DNA of 64,000 nucleotides from Pelagibacter sp052048135 (GTDB lineage Bacteria; Pseudomonadota; Alphaproteobacteria; Pelagibacterales; Pelagibacteraceae): NCBI RefSeq assembly GCF_052048135.1, contig NZ_JBNAIM010000002.1:806001-870000 (forward strand). The letters run 5' to 3'. The notes beneath the pieces are model-generated. The model saw nothing but the letters and a program-made list of their open reading frames with translations. It was not told the DNA's origin and ran no database searches. Shown here piece after piece: positions 42,625 to 50,971 of this stretch. The stretch's first letter is position 1, and every line of letters begins with the position of its first letter. Both the position numbers and the translations under genes were made by a program.

Positions 42625-44555
42625 GATAAACACTCCTCGTATTCTGGTTCTTCGTTTGTTTGTTGATTTTTAGATTTATATACATTGGCTGTAATATCTG
42701 TTGATTTCGCGTCATTAATATTTTCAGCTCTTTGGATTGATTTTGATCTGCAGTAATAAAGACTTTTTAAACCTTTTTTCCATGCATCAAAATGAATTCT
42801 ATGTAATTCTTTTTTATGAACATCTGCTGGTAAAAATAGATTAACTGACTGAGCTTGCGAAATAAATGGCGTTCTATCTCCACTTAGTTCAATAATCCAT
42901 TTCTGATTTAATTCAAAAGCAGTTTTAAAAACATCTTTTTCTAAATCTGTTAAGAAATTTAAGTGTGAAACAGAGCCCTGGTTAGTAGTTATAGTAGACC
43001 ATGTTTCATCATCATTTTTACCGTGACCTTCTAAAATTTCTTCTAAATATCTATTTCTTACATTGAAAGAACCTGACAAAGTTTTATGAGTATAACTATT
43101 TGCAGCTATTGGCTCTACACCAGGAGAAGCACCTCCACATATAATTGAAATTGATGCTGTTGGAGCAATTGCAGTTTTGTTTGAAAATCTTTCTTTATAT
43201 CCATATTCAGCAGCATCTGGACATGCTCCTCTTTCTTCTGCTAAATCTTTTGATGCTTGATTAACTTTTTCATTAATTTGTTTAAATATTTTTTTGTTCC
43301 AAGATTTAGCCATTACAGACTCAAGTGGAATTCTATTCTTTTGTAGGAAAGAATGAAAACCCATTACTCCCAGTCCAACACTTCTTTCTCTTTCAGCAGA
43401 ATATTTTGCATCTTTAAATTGATCTGGAGCTTTATCTATAAAATCTGACAAAACATTATCCAAAAATCTCATAACATCACCAATCATGTCTGGATCATCT
43501 TTCCATTCATCATACTTTTCTAAATTAAGAGATGATAAACAACAAACAGCTGTTCTGTCTTTTCCATCTTTATCGATTCCTGTTGGTAGTGTAATTTCAC
43601 TACACAAATTTGATGTTTTAACAGTTAAATTAGCAAGTTTATGATGTTGTGGAATTAATCTGTTAACTGTATCAATGTAGATTATATACGGTTCACCTGT
43701 TTCAATTCTAGCAGTCAATAACCTTATCCATAAATTTCTTGCTGAGATCGTTTGTTGAACAGTGCCGTCTGCAGGACTTTTTAATGCCCATTGTTCATCA
43801 TTTTCAACAGCACGCATAAAAGCATCTGAAACTAAAACACCATGATGTAGGTTCAGTGCTTTTCTATTAGGATCACCACCTGTAGGTCTTCTCATTTCAA
43901 TAAACTCTTCAATCTCGGGATGATCGATTGGAAGATAGCAGGCAGCAGATCCTCTTCTTAAAGATCCTTGACTAATTGCCATAGTTAAAGAGTCCATAAC
44001 TTTTATGAATGGAATTATTCCTGATGTTTTTCCAACTTTACCAATTTTTTCACCAATAGATCTAAGATTGCCCCAATAACTTCCTATACCACCACCTTTT
44101 GCTGCTAACCAAACATTTTCACTCCAAAGATCTAAAATGCCACCCAAGCTATCTGATGCTTCATTTAAAAAACACGAAATTGGCAATCCTCTTTTAGTTC
44201 CACCATTTGATAAAACTGGTGTAGCTGGCATAAACCAAAGGTTGCTTATGTAATTATAAATTCTTTGACCATGCAAATTATCATCTGCATATGAGCTCGC
44301 AACTCTTGCAAATAAATCTTGAAAAGATTCATTGTGACCTAAGTATCTATCTTTTAAAGTTGCTTTACCAAAGTCTGTTAATTTTGCATCTCGAGATCTA
44401 TCAATTTTAATTATAATCCCTTTGTCATTCTGAAAAAGTTCAGTTTCATTATTTAACGAAAATAGGTCTGGTCTATTTCCTTTTGGAACTTCTTTAACTT
44501 CTGGGCTATATTCGGAGACAGCTTTCTTTAGGGCCTGCGATAGAATCTTATTCAT
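42615..44555 (-). CDS. nrdA: ribonucleotide reductase, class I alpha subunit
   Basis: Reduces ribonucleotides to deoxyribonucleotides. The 646 residues have the catalytic cysteine regions GLPISCFLNEASDS and NLCSEITLPTG, GLGVMGFHSFLQ, and PTASISIICGGASPGVEP; the redox-active C-terminus is EECLSCQ. The protein is shorter than E. coli NrdA (~760) and has no N-terminal ATP-cone, so dATP feedback through that domain is not expected. Two NrdR-like boxes lie just upstream, one overlapping its candidate -35. Confidence 0.96.
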   Translation of the reverse strand: MNKILSQALKKAVSEYSPEVKEVPKGNRPDLFSLNNETELFQNDKGIIIKIDRSRDAKLTDFGKATLKDRYLGHNESFQDLFARVASSYADDNLHGQRIYNYISNLWFMPATPVLSNGGTKRGLPISCFLNEASDSLGGILDLWSENVWLAAKGGGIGSYWGNLRSIGEKIGKVGKTSGIIPFIKVMDSLTMAISQGSLRRGSAACYLPIDHPEIEEFIEMRRPTGGDPNRKALNLHHGVLVSDAFMRAVENDEQWALKSPADGTVQQTISARNLWIRLLTARIETGEPYIIYIDTVNRLIPQHHKLANLTVKTSNLCSEITLPTGIDKDGKDRTAVCCLSSLNLEKYDEWKDDPDMIGDVMRFLDNVLSDFIDKAPDQFKDAKYSAERERSVGLGVMGFHSFLQKNRIPLESVMAKSWNKKIFKQINEKVNQASKDLAEERGACPDAAEYGYKERFSNKTAIAPTASISIICGGASPGVEPIAANSYTHKTLSGSFNVRNRYLEEILEGHGKNDDETWSTITTNQGSVSHLNFLTDLEKDVFKTAFELNQKWIIELSGDRTPFISQAQSVNLFLPADVHKKELHRIHFDAWKKGLKSLYYCRSKSIQRAENINDAKSTDITANVYKSKNQQTNEEPEYEECLSCQ

Positions 44556-44564
44556 ATTTTATGT

Positions 44565-44593
44565 ATTATATTTTGTTATTTTTGCGAAAACAA
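44565..44593 (-). promoter_or_regulatory. candidate nrdA promoter
   Basis: On the minus strand a perfect TATAAT (44570-44565) lies 17 bases from TTGTTT (44593-44588). It predicts a transcript start only a few bases before the nrdA ATG. The first NrdR-like box overlaps its -35. Confidence 0.45.
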
Positions 44594-44635
44594 CTATATG
44601 TTGTATGCGCTTGGTATTAATATACTATATAAACA
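44590..44635. promoter_or_regulatory. two NrdR-like boxes upstream of nrdA
   Basis: Box 1 (44590-44604) is the inverted repeat ACAAC-TATAT-GTTGT. Box 2 (about 44621-44635) is TATAC-TATAT-AAACA. Their TATAT centres are exactly 31 bases apart, three helical turns, which is the known arrangement of NrdR operator pairs (consensus near ACACTATATATAGTGT). NrdR represses ribonucleotide reductase genes. The nrdR gene itself is not in the window. Confidence 0.6.
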
Positions 44636-44714
44636 GTAAATCAACAGAACATTTATAGAACACTATTAAAATAATTCAACTATAAAATTAAAAAAAAGGT
44701 AAGTAATTAACAGC

Positions 44715-46169
44715 ATGAATCAATCATTAAAAATAGATCCCTACGGCTTTAGAGAATATGACGCACGATGGGTTTATGAAAAAGATATTAACGCAGAGGG
44801 AATCATAAATTTAGGGAAAGGTTTGGGCACACAAATTGTTAAACATACTAAAATAAAAAATCCCAGAGTGATAGTAGGACATGATTACAGATCGTATAGT
44901 GAAGAAATAAAGATAGCACTTAAAAGAGGATTAATTTCAACAGGGTGTTTTGTTGAGGATATAGGCTTGTCATTATCTCCAATGGTTTATTTTGCACAAT
45001 TTAATTTAAATTCGGATGCAGTAGCAATGGTTACGGCTAGTCACAATGAAAATGGATGGACGGGTGTAAAAATGGGTATTAAAAAAGGCTTAACTCACGC
45101 TCCAGAAGAAATGGCAGAGTTAAAAAAAATAACTTTAGATCAAAATTTTGTAACTGGTAATGGAAGTGAAAAAGAAATTAAAAATTTTCAAGAAATCTAT
45201 AAAAATGATTTAATTAAAAAAAATAAAATCAAAAAAAAGATAAAAGCTGTAGTTGCTTGTGGTAATGGAACTGCAGGAATTTTTGCACCTGATATTTTAC
45301 GTGGAATTGGTTGTGATGTTATAGAATTAGATTGTAATCTAGATTGGACTTTTCCAAAATACAATCCTAATCCAGAGGATTTGAAAATGTTACATGCAAT
45401 AGCTAAAGCTGTAGAAGAAAATAAAGCAGATATTGGTTTTGGATTTGATGGTGATGGGGACAGAGTTGGAGTTATAGATGACAAAGGAAATGAAATTTTC
45501 TCTGATAAAATTGGATTATTAATTGCTAGAAGTTTATCAGAAAAACACGAAAATTCTAAATTTATCGTTGATGTAAAATCAACTGGATTATATTCAAATG
45601 ACAAAATTTTAAATAAGAATAAATGTAAAACAATTTATTGGAAAACTGGACATTCACATATTAAAAGGAAAGTTAATAATGAAAAAGCTTTAGCTGGATT
45701 TGAAAAAAGTGGACATTTTTTTTTCAATCAACCACTTGGGTATGGATATGATGATGGTATAAATTCTGCTATCCAAGTTTGTCATTTATTAGATAATCAA
45801 AACAAAAAAATAAGTGAAATAATTGAAGAGATACCAAAAACTTATCAATCTCCTACTATGTCACCTTATTGTAAAGATGAGGAAAAATATTTAGTTGTTC
45901 AAAATTTAATTAATGAAATAGAACAAATTAAAAATAAAAAAATTAAGATTGATGATCAAGAGATCAATGAAATTTTGACTGTTAACGGTATAAGATTTAC
46001 ATTCAATGATGGTTCTTGGGGATTGATAAGAGCTTCCTCGAATAAACCATCACTAGTAGTTGTAACTGAGAGTCCTACTTCGAATGAAAGAAAAATTAAG
46101 ATTTTTAAATTTATAGATGAACTGTTGCAAAAAACTGGAAAAATCGGTGAGTATGATCAAAAAATATAA
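44715..46169 (+). CDS. phosphomannomutase/phosphoglucomutase
   Basis: Alpha-D-phosphohexomutase of 484 residues. The phosphoserine loop is VTASHNENGWTGVKMG (about 110-125), the magnesium loop GFDGDGDRVGVID (about 243-255), the sugar-specificity loop lies near LAGFEKSGHFFFN, and a C-terminal phosphate-binding domain follows. Similar to ManB/AlgC; it may interconvert mannose or glucose phosphates for surface polysaccharides, and glucosamine phosphate cannot be excluded. Its stop directly abuts that of the next, convergent gene. Confidence 0.9.
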   Translation: MNQSLKIDPYGFREYDARWVYEKDINAEGIINLGKGLGTQIVKHTKIKNPRVIVGHDYRSYSEEIKIALKRGLISTGCFVEDIGLSLSPMVYFAQFNLNSDAVAMVTASHNENGWTGVKMGIKKGLTHAPEEMAELKKITLDQNFVTGNGSEKEIKNFQEIYKNDLIKKNKIKKKIKAVVACGNGTAGIFAPDILRGIGCDVIELDCNLDWTFPKYNPNPEDLKMLHAIAKAVEENKADIGFGFDGDGDRVGVIDDKGNEIFSDKIGLLIARSLSEKHENSKFIVDVKSTGLYSNDKILNKNKCKTIYWKTGHSHIKRKVNNEKALAGFEKSGHFFFNQPLGYGYDDGINSAIQVCHLLDNQNKKISEIIEEIPKTYQSPTMSPYCKDEEKYLVVQNLINEIEQIKNKKIKIDDQEINEILTVNGIRFTFNDGSWGLIRASSNKPSLVVVTESPTSNERKIKIFKFIDELLQKTGKIGEYDQKI

Positions 46170-47288
46170 TTAAATATTTTTATCATCATTATCATTTTTT
46201 ATTTTTTCAGATTTTTCTAAGTTTTGTTCATCTTTAATTTGGTTACTATATTCATCACTATAAAATTTTTTGATTAATTCTTCTTCTTTCTTTTTTTGTT
46301 CTAAATCAAATTTTTCTTCCCATTCTTTAATTCTTTGATTTTCCTGTCTAATTCTTTCCTCTTCTTCAGCTTTTTGTTTTAATGCCAACTGTTTTTCTTC
46401 CTCAATTCTTTTTTGTTTTTCTTCTTCTCTTCTTAACTCTTCGGCTTTCTCACGTTGTTCTTTTTCTCTTAAAATCCTCTCTTGTTCTGCGGCTTTTATT
46501 TTCTCCTCTTTTAATCTTAGTTCTTCTTCTTTAGCCCTTTGTTCTGCTTGTTCTTTTAAAAGTTGTCGTTCAATATCTTGTTTTCTCTCAATTTCTAACT
46601 GCCTTACTCTTTCTTCGGTTTCTCTCAATTTTTCTTCTTCGTATTTTAATTTTCTAGCTGCTTCTCTTATTCGTTGTTCTTCATCTAATCTTTTTTGTCT
46701 TTCTAACTCTTTTAATTTAATTTGTTCTTGTCTTTGTTTTTCTTTTTCTTCTCGAAGTTGTTCTTTTTTTAATTCTTTAGCTTTAATAGTTTCTTCTTTT
46801 GCTTTGATTTTTTCTTCTCGCAGTCTTTGTCTTTCGAGTATTTTTAATCTAAGTTCTTCTTCTTTTATTCTTCTTGAATCTTCACGTATCTTTCTGGATT
46901 CTTCATCTTTTATTTTTTGTTGTTCTATTTTTAATCTTTTTGCCTCAATTTTTCTTCTTTTTTCCTCATTTTTTCTAACTTGTTTTTCATTATCAATGAT
47001 TAATTTTTTTTGAATGAGGATTTGTTTCTTTTCTTCTCGTATTTGATCTAATTTTGCTTTTTGCTCTTCCCTTTTTTGCCTTTGTGTTTCTTTTTTTTCT
47101 TCTAAAATTTTTTTCTTTTCAGCCTTTTTTTTATCTTTCTCTCTCTGTTTTTCTAAATTTGAATAATATTTCTTTAATTTATCTTTTGTCTCATCAATAA
47201 AATTTAATGGGTTTTTTTTTATTGTCAGTTTTTTGGATATAGAAGACTCAATACTTTTAAATTTTTTAAATCCTTTTTTGAAAATCAT
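46170..47288 (-). CDS. highly charged long-helix protein, unknown function
   Basis: I do not recognise a family. The 372-residue protein (ATG at 47288; an upstream TTG is also open) has a short basic N-terminus, then about 280 residues of almost uninterrupted Lys, Glu, Arg and Gln (for example RRIKEEELRLKILERQRL). This composition predicts a very long single alpha-helix or coiled coil. There is no signal peptide or clear membrane segment. The last ~35 residues are acidic and polar. It could be a spacer, scaffold or envelope-spanning element, but similarity of such low-complexity helices is not evidence of function. Confidence 0.7.
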   Translation of the reverse strand: MIFKKGFKKFKSIESSISKKLTIKKNPLNFIDETKDKLKKYYSNLEKQREKDKKKAEKKKILEEKKETQRQKREEQKAKLDQIREEKKQILIQKKLIIDNEKQVRKNEEKRRKIEAKRLKIEQQKIKDEESRKIREDSRRIKEEELRLKILERQRLREEKIKAKEETIKAKELKKEQLREEKEKQRQEQIKLKELERQKRLDEEQRIREAARKLKYEEEKLRETEERVRQLEIERKQDIERQLLKEQAEQRAKEEELRLKEEKIKAAEQERILREKEQREKAEELRREEEKQKRIEEEKQLALKQKAEEEERIRQENQRIKEWEEKFDLEQKKKEEELIKKFYSDEYSNQIKDEQNLEKSEKIKNDNDDKNI

Positions 47289-47443
47289 AAAAAAAATTAA
47301 CAATTTATGTCTTAATTAAATATAAATGATGTGTTTAAATTGAGTTTAATTTTTTCTGAATTTTAGAAAAAATCAAAAATAATTGAAAATAAACCCAAAA
47401 TTCAATTTAAACGTGTAATTAAATAATTTAATAATCAATTTTT

Positions 47444-47461
47444 TTTTTTAAGAATCGTGTA
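47444..47461 (+). repeat. 18-base motif, copy 1, before the lipoprotein gene
   Basis: TTTTTTAAGAATCGTGTA, 17 bases upstream of the lipoprotein start. A copy with one difference lies at 47834-47851, after the same gene. In this copy it runs into TAATAG, so it could be an extended -10 promoter. The rest of the 47304-47477 gap is A/T-rich with no clear structure. Confidence 0.4.
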
Positions 47462-47477
47462 ATAGCAATTAATAATT

Positions 47478-47786
47478 ATGTTTAAAAAAAGTTTTTTATT
47501 TCTTATCTTAATTTTACTATCTAACTGCTCGACACCATCTACAGCACTATTGGGTCCTATTTTTACGGGTGCAAAAACTGGTAGTGTATATCAAGCATCT
47601 ATCTCTTATAGCGGTAATATATTAATTAGTGAAATAAGAGAATTTGAAAAAAAAAAATCTACAAATAAAAAAATTATAGACAATTCTGATATATCAACTT
47701 TTGCTAGAACACCACTTGTTATAGCCTCTTATCAAGTTAATGATGTAGAGTTTTCAGAAATATTTGATGAAGAGCCTTTGCCATAA
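47478..47786 (+). CDS. small lipoprotein, unknown function
   Basis: The 102 residues start with a lipoprotein signal peptide: MFKKSFLFLILILLSNCSTP, where LSNC is a lipobox with the lipidated Cys at 17. The mature part is short and polar, with a Lys-rich stretch (EFEKKKSTNKK) and an acidic end (FDEEPLP). No family recognised. Probably anchored in the inner or outer membrane. It is a single-gene unit bounded by two copies of an 18-base motif and followed by an intrinsic terminator at 47863-47902. Confidence 0.7.
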   Translation: MFKKSFLFLILILLSNCSTPSTALLGPIFTGAKTGSVYQASISYSGNILISEIREFEKKKSTNKKIIDNSDISTFARTPLVIASYQVNDVEFSEIFDEEPLP

Positions 47787-47833
47787 TACTTAAAATCAAT
47801 AATTTATTATTTCAATCATTACGAGTTTTTTAA

Positions 47834-47855
47834 TTTTTTAAGAATCATGTATGAT
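47834..47855 (+). promoter_or_regulatory. 18-base motif copy 2 with TATGAT, possible promoter
   Basis: TTTTTTAAGAATCATGTA continues into TATGAT (47850-47855), a good -10 match. If used, it would start a transcript near 47861-47862 of only about 40 bases that ends at the terminator directly downstream. Confidence 0.3.
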
Positions 47856-47862
47856 TTATGCA

Positions 47863-47902
47863 AGGGGTGGTAGAGGGAGACTGAAACCACCTCTTTTTTT
47901 TT
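47863..47902 (+). terminator. intrinsic terminator, possibly the body of a tiny RNA
   Basis: AGGGGTGGT pairs with ACCACCTCT over 9 bp (one G-U), loop of 14 bases, followed by nine T. It can end the lipoprotein transcript 77 bases upstream. Because a promoter-like TATGAT lies just before it, it may instead be a separate ~40-base RNA. Confidence 0.8.
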
Positions 47903-47909
47903 CTGTTAA

Positions 47910-48530
47910 TTATTTTATTACTTGATACTCAAAATTTTGTGTGTTTTCATTCACACTAATTAATTTTGCTTTATTTCTTATATGAAATTTATATGCCATC
48001 TCTGTTAAGGGTGATAAAGTAACTAGTCTATTAAGATGATTTGATTTTTTAATTTTTTTAAATACTTCTTTAACAATCAATTTACCTCCTCCTTTTTTTT
48101 TTGACCAAACAGTATAAGCTATAGCTATTTGACCCACGTTTTGATCTCTCTGAGCACTTTGTAAAAAAGCATCATGACTAAATTTATCTAATTCCTCAAC
48201 ATTTTTAGGAATTTTATTTGTATAAGCAAAACACATAACGGCATGAATTTCTCCCATGTATTTGACACCATAAATTTTTCTCCCATAACTTCTTCTAAAA
48301 ACATTATCTAGTTCTGGTCTCACAGGATCTTCTGCTGTATTACATTCTTTAAGCTCAACTAATTCAGCACCTTTTATCCAGTCAAAAAAATTATCAACTT
48401 TCTTGTTGATTATTTGTTTGTTTTTTCTAATTCGTGCTTTAAGTCTGGGGTTAAGCTTTTTTTTTAAACCCATTTTTCTTAAGCGTGCTCTTATACGAGG
48501 TTTATATTTTTTTTTTAATATCTTAATCAT
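47910..48530 (-). CDS. GNAT-like protein with basic N-terminus, uncertain
   Basis: The 206-residue protein starts with about 45 very basic residues (KKKYKPRIRARLRKMGLKKK). The rest (about 50-206) looks like a GNAT acyltransferase fold: a central strand QIAIAYTVWSKKKGGGKLIVKEVFKK (about 139-164), with glycines where acetyl-CoA pyrophosphate would bind, and a late MAYKFHIRNKAKLI. The fold call is tentative and no substrate can be named. The basic tail suggests contact with nucleic acid or the ribosome, by inference. It is convergent with the lipoprotein gene. Confidence 0.5.
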   Translation of the reverse strand: MIKILKKKYKPRIRARLRKMGLKKKLNPRLKARIRKNKQIINKKVDNFFDWIKGAELVELKECNTAEDPVRPELDNVFRRSYGRKIYGVKYMGEIHAVMCFAYTNKIPKNVEELDKFSHDAFLQSAQRDQNVGQIAIAYTVWSKKKGGGKLIVKEVFKKIKKSNHLNRLVTLSPLTEMAYKFHIRNKAKLISVNENTQNFEYQVIK

Positions 48531-48560
48531 AATCTAGTTAAAGATTTTTTAATAAGATAA

Positions 48561-49346
48561 TTATAAACTGGAATATCTAAATACAAAAATTGTCCCAACT
48601 ACATATAAAAAAATCCCAAAAAACATTTGTAATTTTGATTTTTCAATTTTGTGTGCTGAATTTGCTCCAACTCTAGCCATGAACATAGTAATTGGAATAA
48701 AGATTAAAAAAGCTGGTATATTTATAAATCCAACACTTAGAGGCAGATTAACTTTTAAAATAAAACCTGAGTACCAAAAACCTACTGCGCCACACAATGC
48801 TATAATAAAACCGATTGTGGCTGCGCTCCCTATAGCTTTTTTAATAGGATAACCAAAATATTTTAATATTGGCACATTCATTACAGCACCTCCAATGCCC
48901 ATTGGAGCTGAAATAAAACCTGAAATTAATCCAAATATTATCCTAAAATGAACCTTAAATTTTTTCTTACTAATTTTTTGTTGATTAGAGTTTATCAATA
49001 AATAAGTTCCTAAAAAAAACACAACTATGGTAAAGAAAATAACAAGTGCTTTTGTTTTCATCACTGCTGCAAATGTTGTACCTAACAAAACACCAATTAT
49101 AACAAATAAACCATATGTTTTTACTATATTTGGATCTACTGATTTATGTTTATTATGTGTATATACAGAAACCATTGATGTAGGAATAATAATAGAAAAA
49201 GAAGTTCCAACAGCCAAATGCATCAAATAATTCTGATCAATGCCTAGGGTCTCAAAAATAAAAAAAAGAAACGGCACTGTTATCAATCCACCACCTATAC
49301 CAAATAAACCAGCAAAAAAACCTACAGGAAAAGCCGTAGCAATCAT
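48561..49346 (-). CDS. TauE/SafE family sulfite/anion exporter-like permease
   Basis: The 261-residue integral membrane protein has two copies of the family's glycine motif: FFAGLFGIGGGLITVPFL near the N-terminus and SGFISAPMGIGGAVMNVP near the middle, with about eight membrane helices. Family members move sulfite, sulfonates or related small anions; the substrate here is unknown. The ATG at 49346 makes the first helix short; the frame stays open upstream with only weak start codons. It overlaps nothing and follows dusA on the same strand. Confidence 0.85.
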   Translation of the reverse strand: MIATAFPVGFFAGLFGIGGGLITVPFLFFIFETLGIDQNYLMHLAVGTSFSIIIPTSMVSVYTHNKHKSVDPNIVKTYGLFVIIGVLLGTTFAAVMKTKALVIFFTIVVFFLGTYLLINSNQQKISKKKFKVHFRIIFGLISGFISAPMGIGGAVMNVPILKYFGYPIKKAIGSAATIGFIIALCGAVGFWYSGFILKVNLPLSVGFINIPAFLIFIPITMFMARVGANSAHKIEKSKLQMFFGIFLYVVGTIFVFRYSSL

Positions 49347-49395
49347 TAATAGTATATAAAGCGAATATTGATTAGATAAGATTGAATTTAACAGA

Positions 49396-50379
49396 CTAGC
49401 CTACTCTTCTTTCAACATTGTTATATTTTATCTTATCCATAATATGATCAATTTTTTGAACATCAGCATCACGAACACACATGTTTTTGCTTAAGTATCT
49501 TTTCCAATAGCTAGCTCCTGATTGTCCATGAAACAAACCAAGAGTATGTCTCATGATTTGATTAAGTCTAGTACCTTTTTTTAATTCATCTTTTATATAT
49601 GGAATTAAATTTTCAATTACATCTTGTCTACTTGGAATATTTTCATTCTTAAATATCTCTTTTTCAATTTCAGCTAATAAATAAGGAGTGTGGTATGCAG
49701 CTCTTCCGATCATAACTCCATCAGTTTTTTTCAACTGATCTTTAACTTCCTCAACATTAGTTATGCCTCCATTAATAATAATTTCATCATTTGGAAAATC
49801 TTTTTTTAACTTATAAACATAGTCATACTTTAGAGGTGGGATATTCAAATTTTGTTTAGGTGTAAATTTACCAAGCATAGCTTTCCTTGCATGTATTATA
49901 AAAGTCTTAACTCCAGTTGATTTTAAAGTTTCTATAAATTTGTAAAAATTTTCATAGTCTTCCACATTATCATACCCAATACGTGTCTTTATTGTAACCG
50001 GAAGTTTTGTGACTGATTGCATTTTACTTAAACAGTCTGCAACTAGATTTGGTTCTTTCATTAAGCAAGCACCAAATTTATTTTTCTCAACTTTTTTACT
50101 AGGACAACCTAAATTTAAGTTAATTTCATCATAACCAAAGTCTTCTCCTACTTTTGCTGCTTCAGCTAAAAGTTTTGGCGAAGAGCCACCTAATTGAAGT
50201 GCTACAGGTTTTTCGTTAATATTAAATTCAAGTAATTTTTTTTTATCACCTCTATTGATTGCTTCATCAACAATCATTTCGGTATATAAAAGTGTATTTT
50301 TTGAAATTAACCTTAAAAAATATCTCTCATGACGATCTGTGCAATCCATCATAGGAGCAACTGACACTAACCTATTCAT
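49396..50379 (-). CDS. dusA: tRNA-dihydrouridine synthase A
   Basis: FMN enzyme that reduces uridines in the tRNA D-loop. The 327 residues begin NRLVSVAPMMDCTDRHERYF, the DusA signature, and contain the catalytic Cys in INLNLGCPSKKVEKNKFGA (about 90-108), the ligand Lys/His in VTIKTRIG and FIIHARKAML, and IINGGITN and MIGRAAYHTP for FMN phosphate. Sits between rpoZ and the TauE gene on the minus strand. Confidence 0.93.
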   Translation of the reverse strand: MNRLVSVAPMMDCTDRHERYFLRLISKNTLLYTEMIVDEAINRGDKKKLLEFNINEKPVALQLGGSSPKLLAEAAKVGEDFGYDEINLNLGCPSKKVEKNKFGACLMKEPNLVADCLSKMQSVTKLPVTIKTRIGYDNVEDYENFYKFIETLKSTGVKTFIIHARKAMLGKFTPKQNLNIPPLKYDYVYKLKKDFPNDEIIINGGITNVEEVKDQLKKTDGVMIGRAAYHTPYLLAEIEKEIFKNENIPSRQDVIENLIPYIKDELKKGTRLNQIMRHTLGLFHGQSGASYWKRYLSKNMCVRDADVQKIDHIMDKIKYNNVERRVG

Positions 50380-50401
50380 TGAATAACTTTATATTATTTT
50401 A

Positions 50402-50929
50402 TTAAGAGTTTGAAGTCTCAGAATCTTCTGATTCTTGGTTTTCGCTCTCAGAAACTTCTTCTAGAGATACATCTCCTTGATCAACGTCTGTTTCTTCAGA
50501 TACAGGAGTTTCTGTTACTTCTGGTTGAGCAGTTTCAGATAATTCTGCTAAATCTTCTTTTGAAACTTGAATTTTCTCAGGAGCTTTTCTGGCTCTTTTA
50601 GATGGTAAAATTGGTGTACCACTTTTTGAAATTTCACCTTTATATAAACTCTCAAAATCATCCCCAACTTCTTCGTCAGCTTCAGCTCCATCATCAACTT
50701 GTTCAACGTGTTTTCTTAATTTGTAAACTGCGCTTTCAGTTAAATCTTGAACTTTAATGTTTTCCTCTGCAATTTCTCTTAATGCAATGACAGTATTTTT
50801 GTCATTATCTCTGTCTAGAGTTGGTTCAATACCTGTGTTTAATTGAGTTGCTCTCTCTTTAGCAACAAGAACTAATTCGTATGGGCTATCTACTTTATCT
50901 ATACAATCTTCTACTGTAACTCTTGCCAT
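50402..50929 (-). CDS. rpoZ: RNA polymerase omega subunit with long acidic tail
   Basis: Omega helps assemble beta' into RNA polymerase. The first ~80 residues are typical: MARVTVEDCIDKVDSPYELVL, then ALREIAEENI. The protein is 175 residues, against about 90 in E. coli and roughly 120-130 in many Alphaproteobacteria. The extra ~60 C-terminal residues are rich in Glu, Ser, Thr and Asp and probably disordered. It is a single gene upstream of dusA and lacks the usual gmk or spoT neighbour. Confidence 0.93.
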   Translation of the reverse strand: MARVTVEDCIDKVDSPYELVLVAKERATQLNTGIEPTLDRDNDKNTVIALREIAEENIKVQDLTESAVYKLRKHVEQVDDGAEADEEVGDDFESLYKGEISKSGTPILPSKRARKAPEKIQVSKEDLAELSETAQPEVTETPVSEETDVDQGDVSLEEVSESENQESEDSETSNS

Positions 50930-50971
50930 GCGAGCTATCTATAAGCAGAGGTAAAAAAAATCAAGAATTAT

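Noticed and set aside
46200..47150. Short tandem-like repeats in the charged gene as a CRISPR or satellite
   Set aside because: They are degenerate codons for Lys/Glu/Arg helix with no fixed period or spacers.
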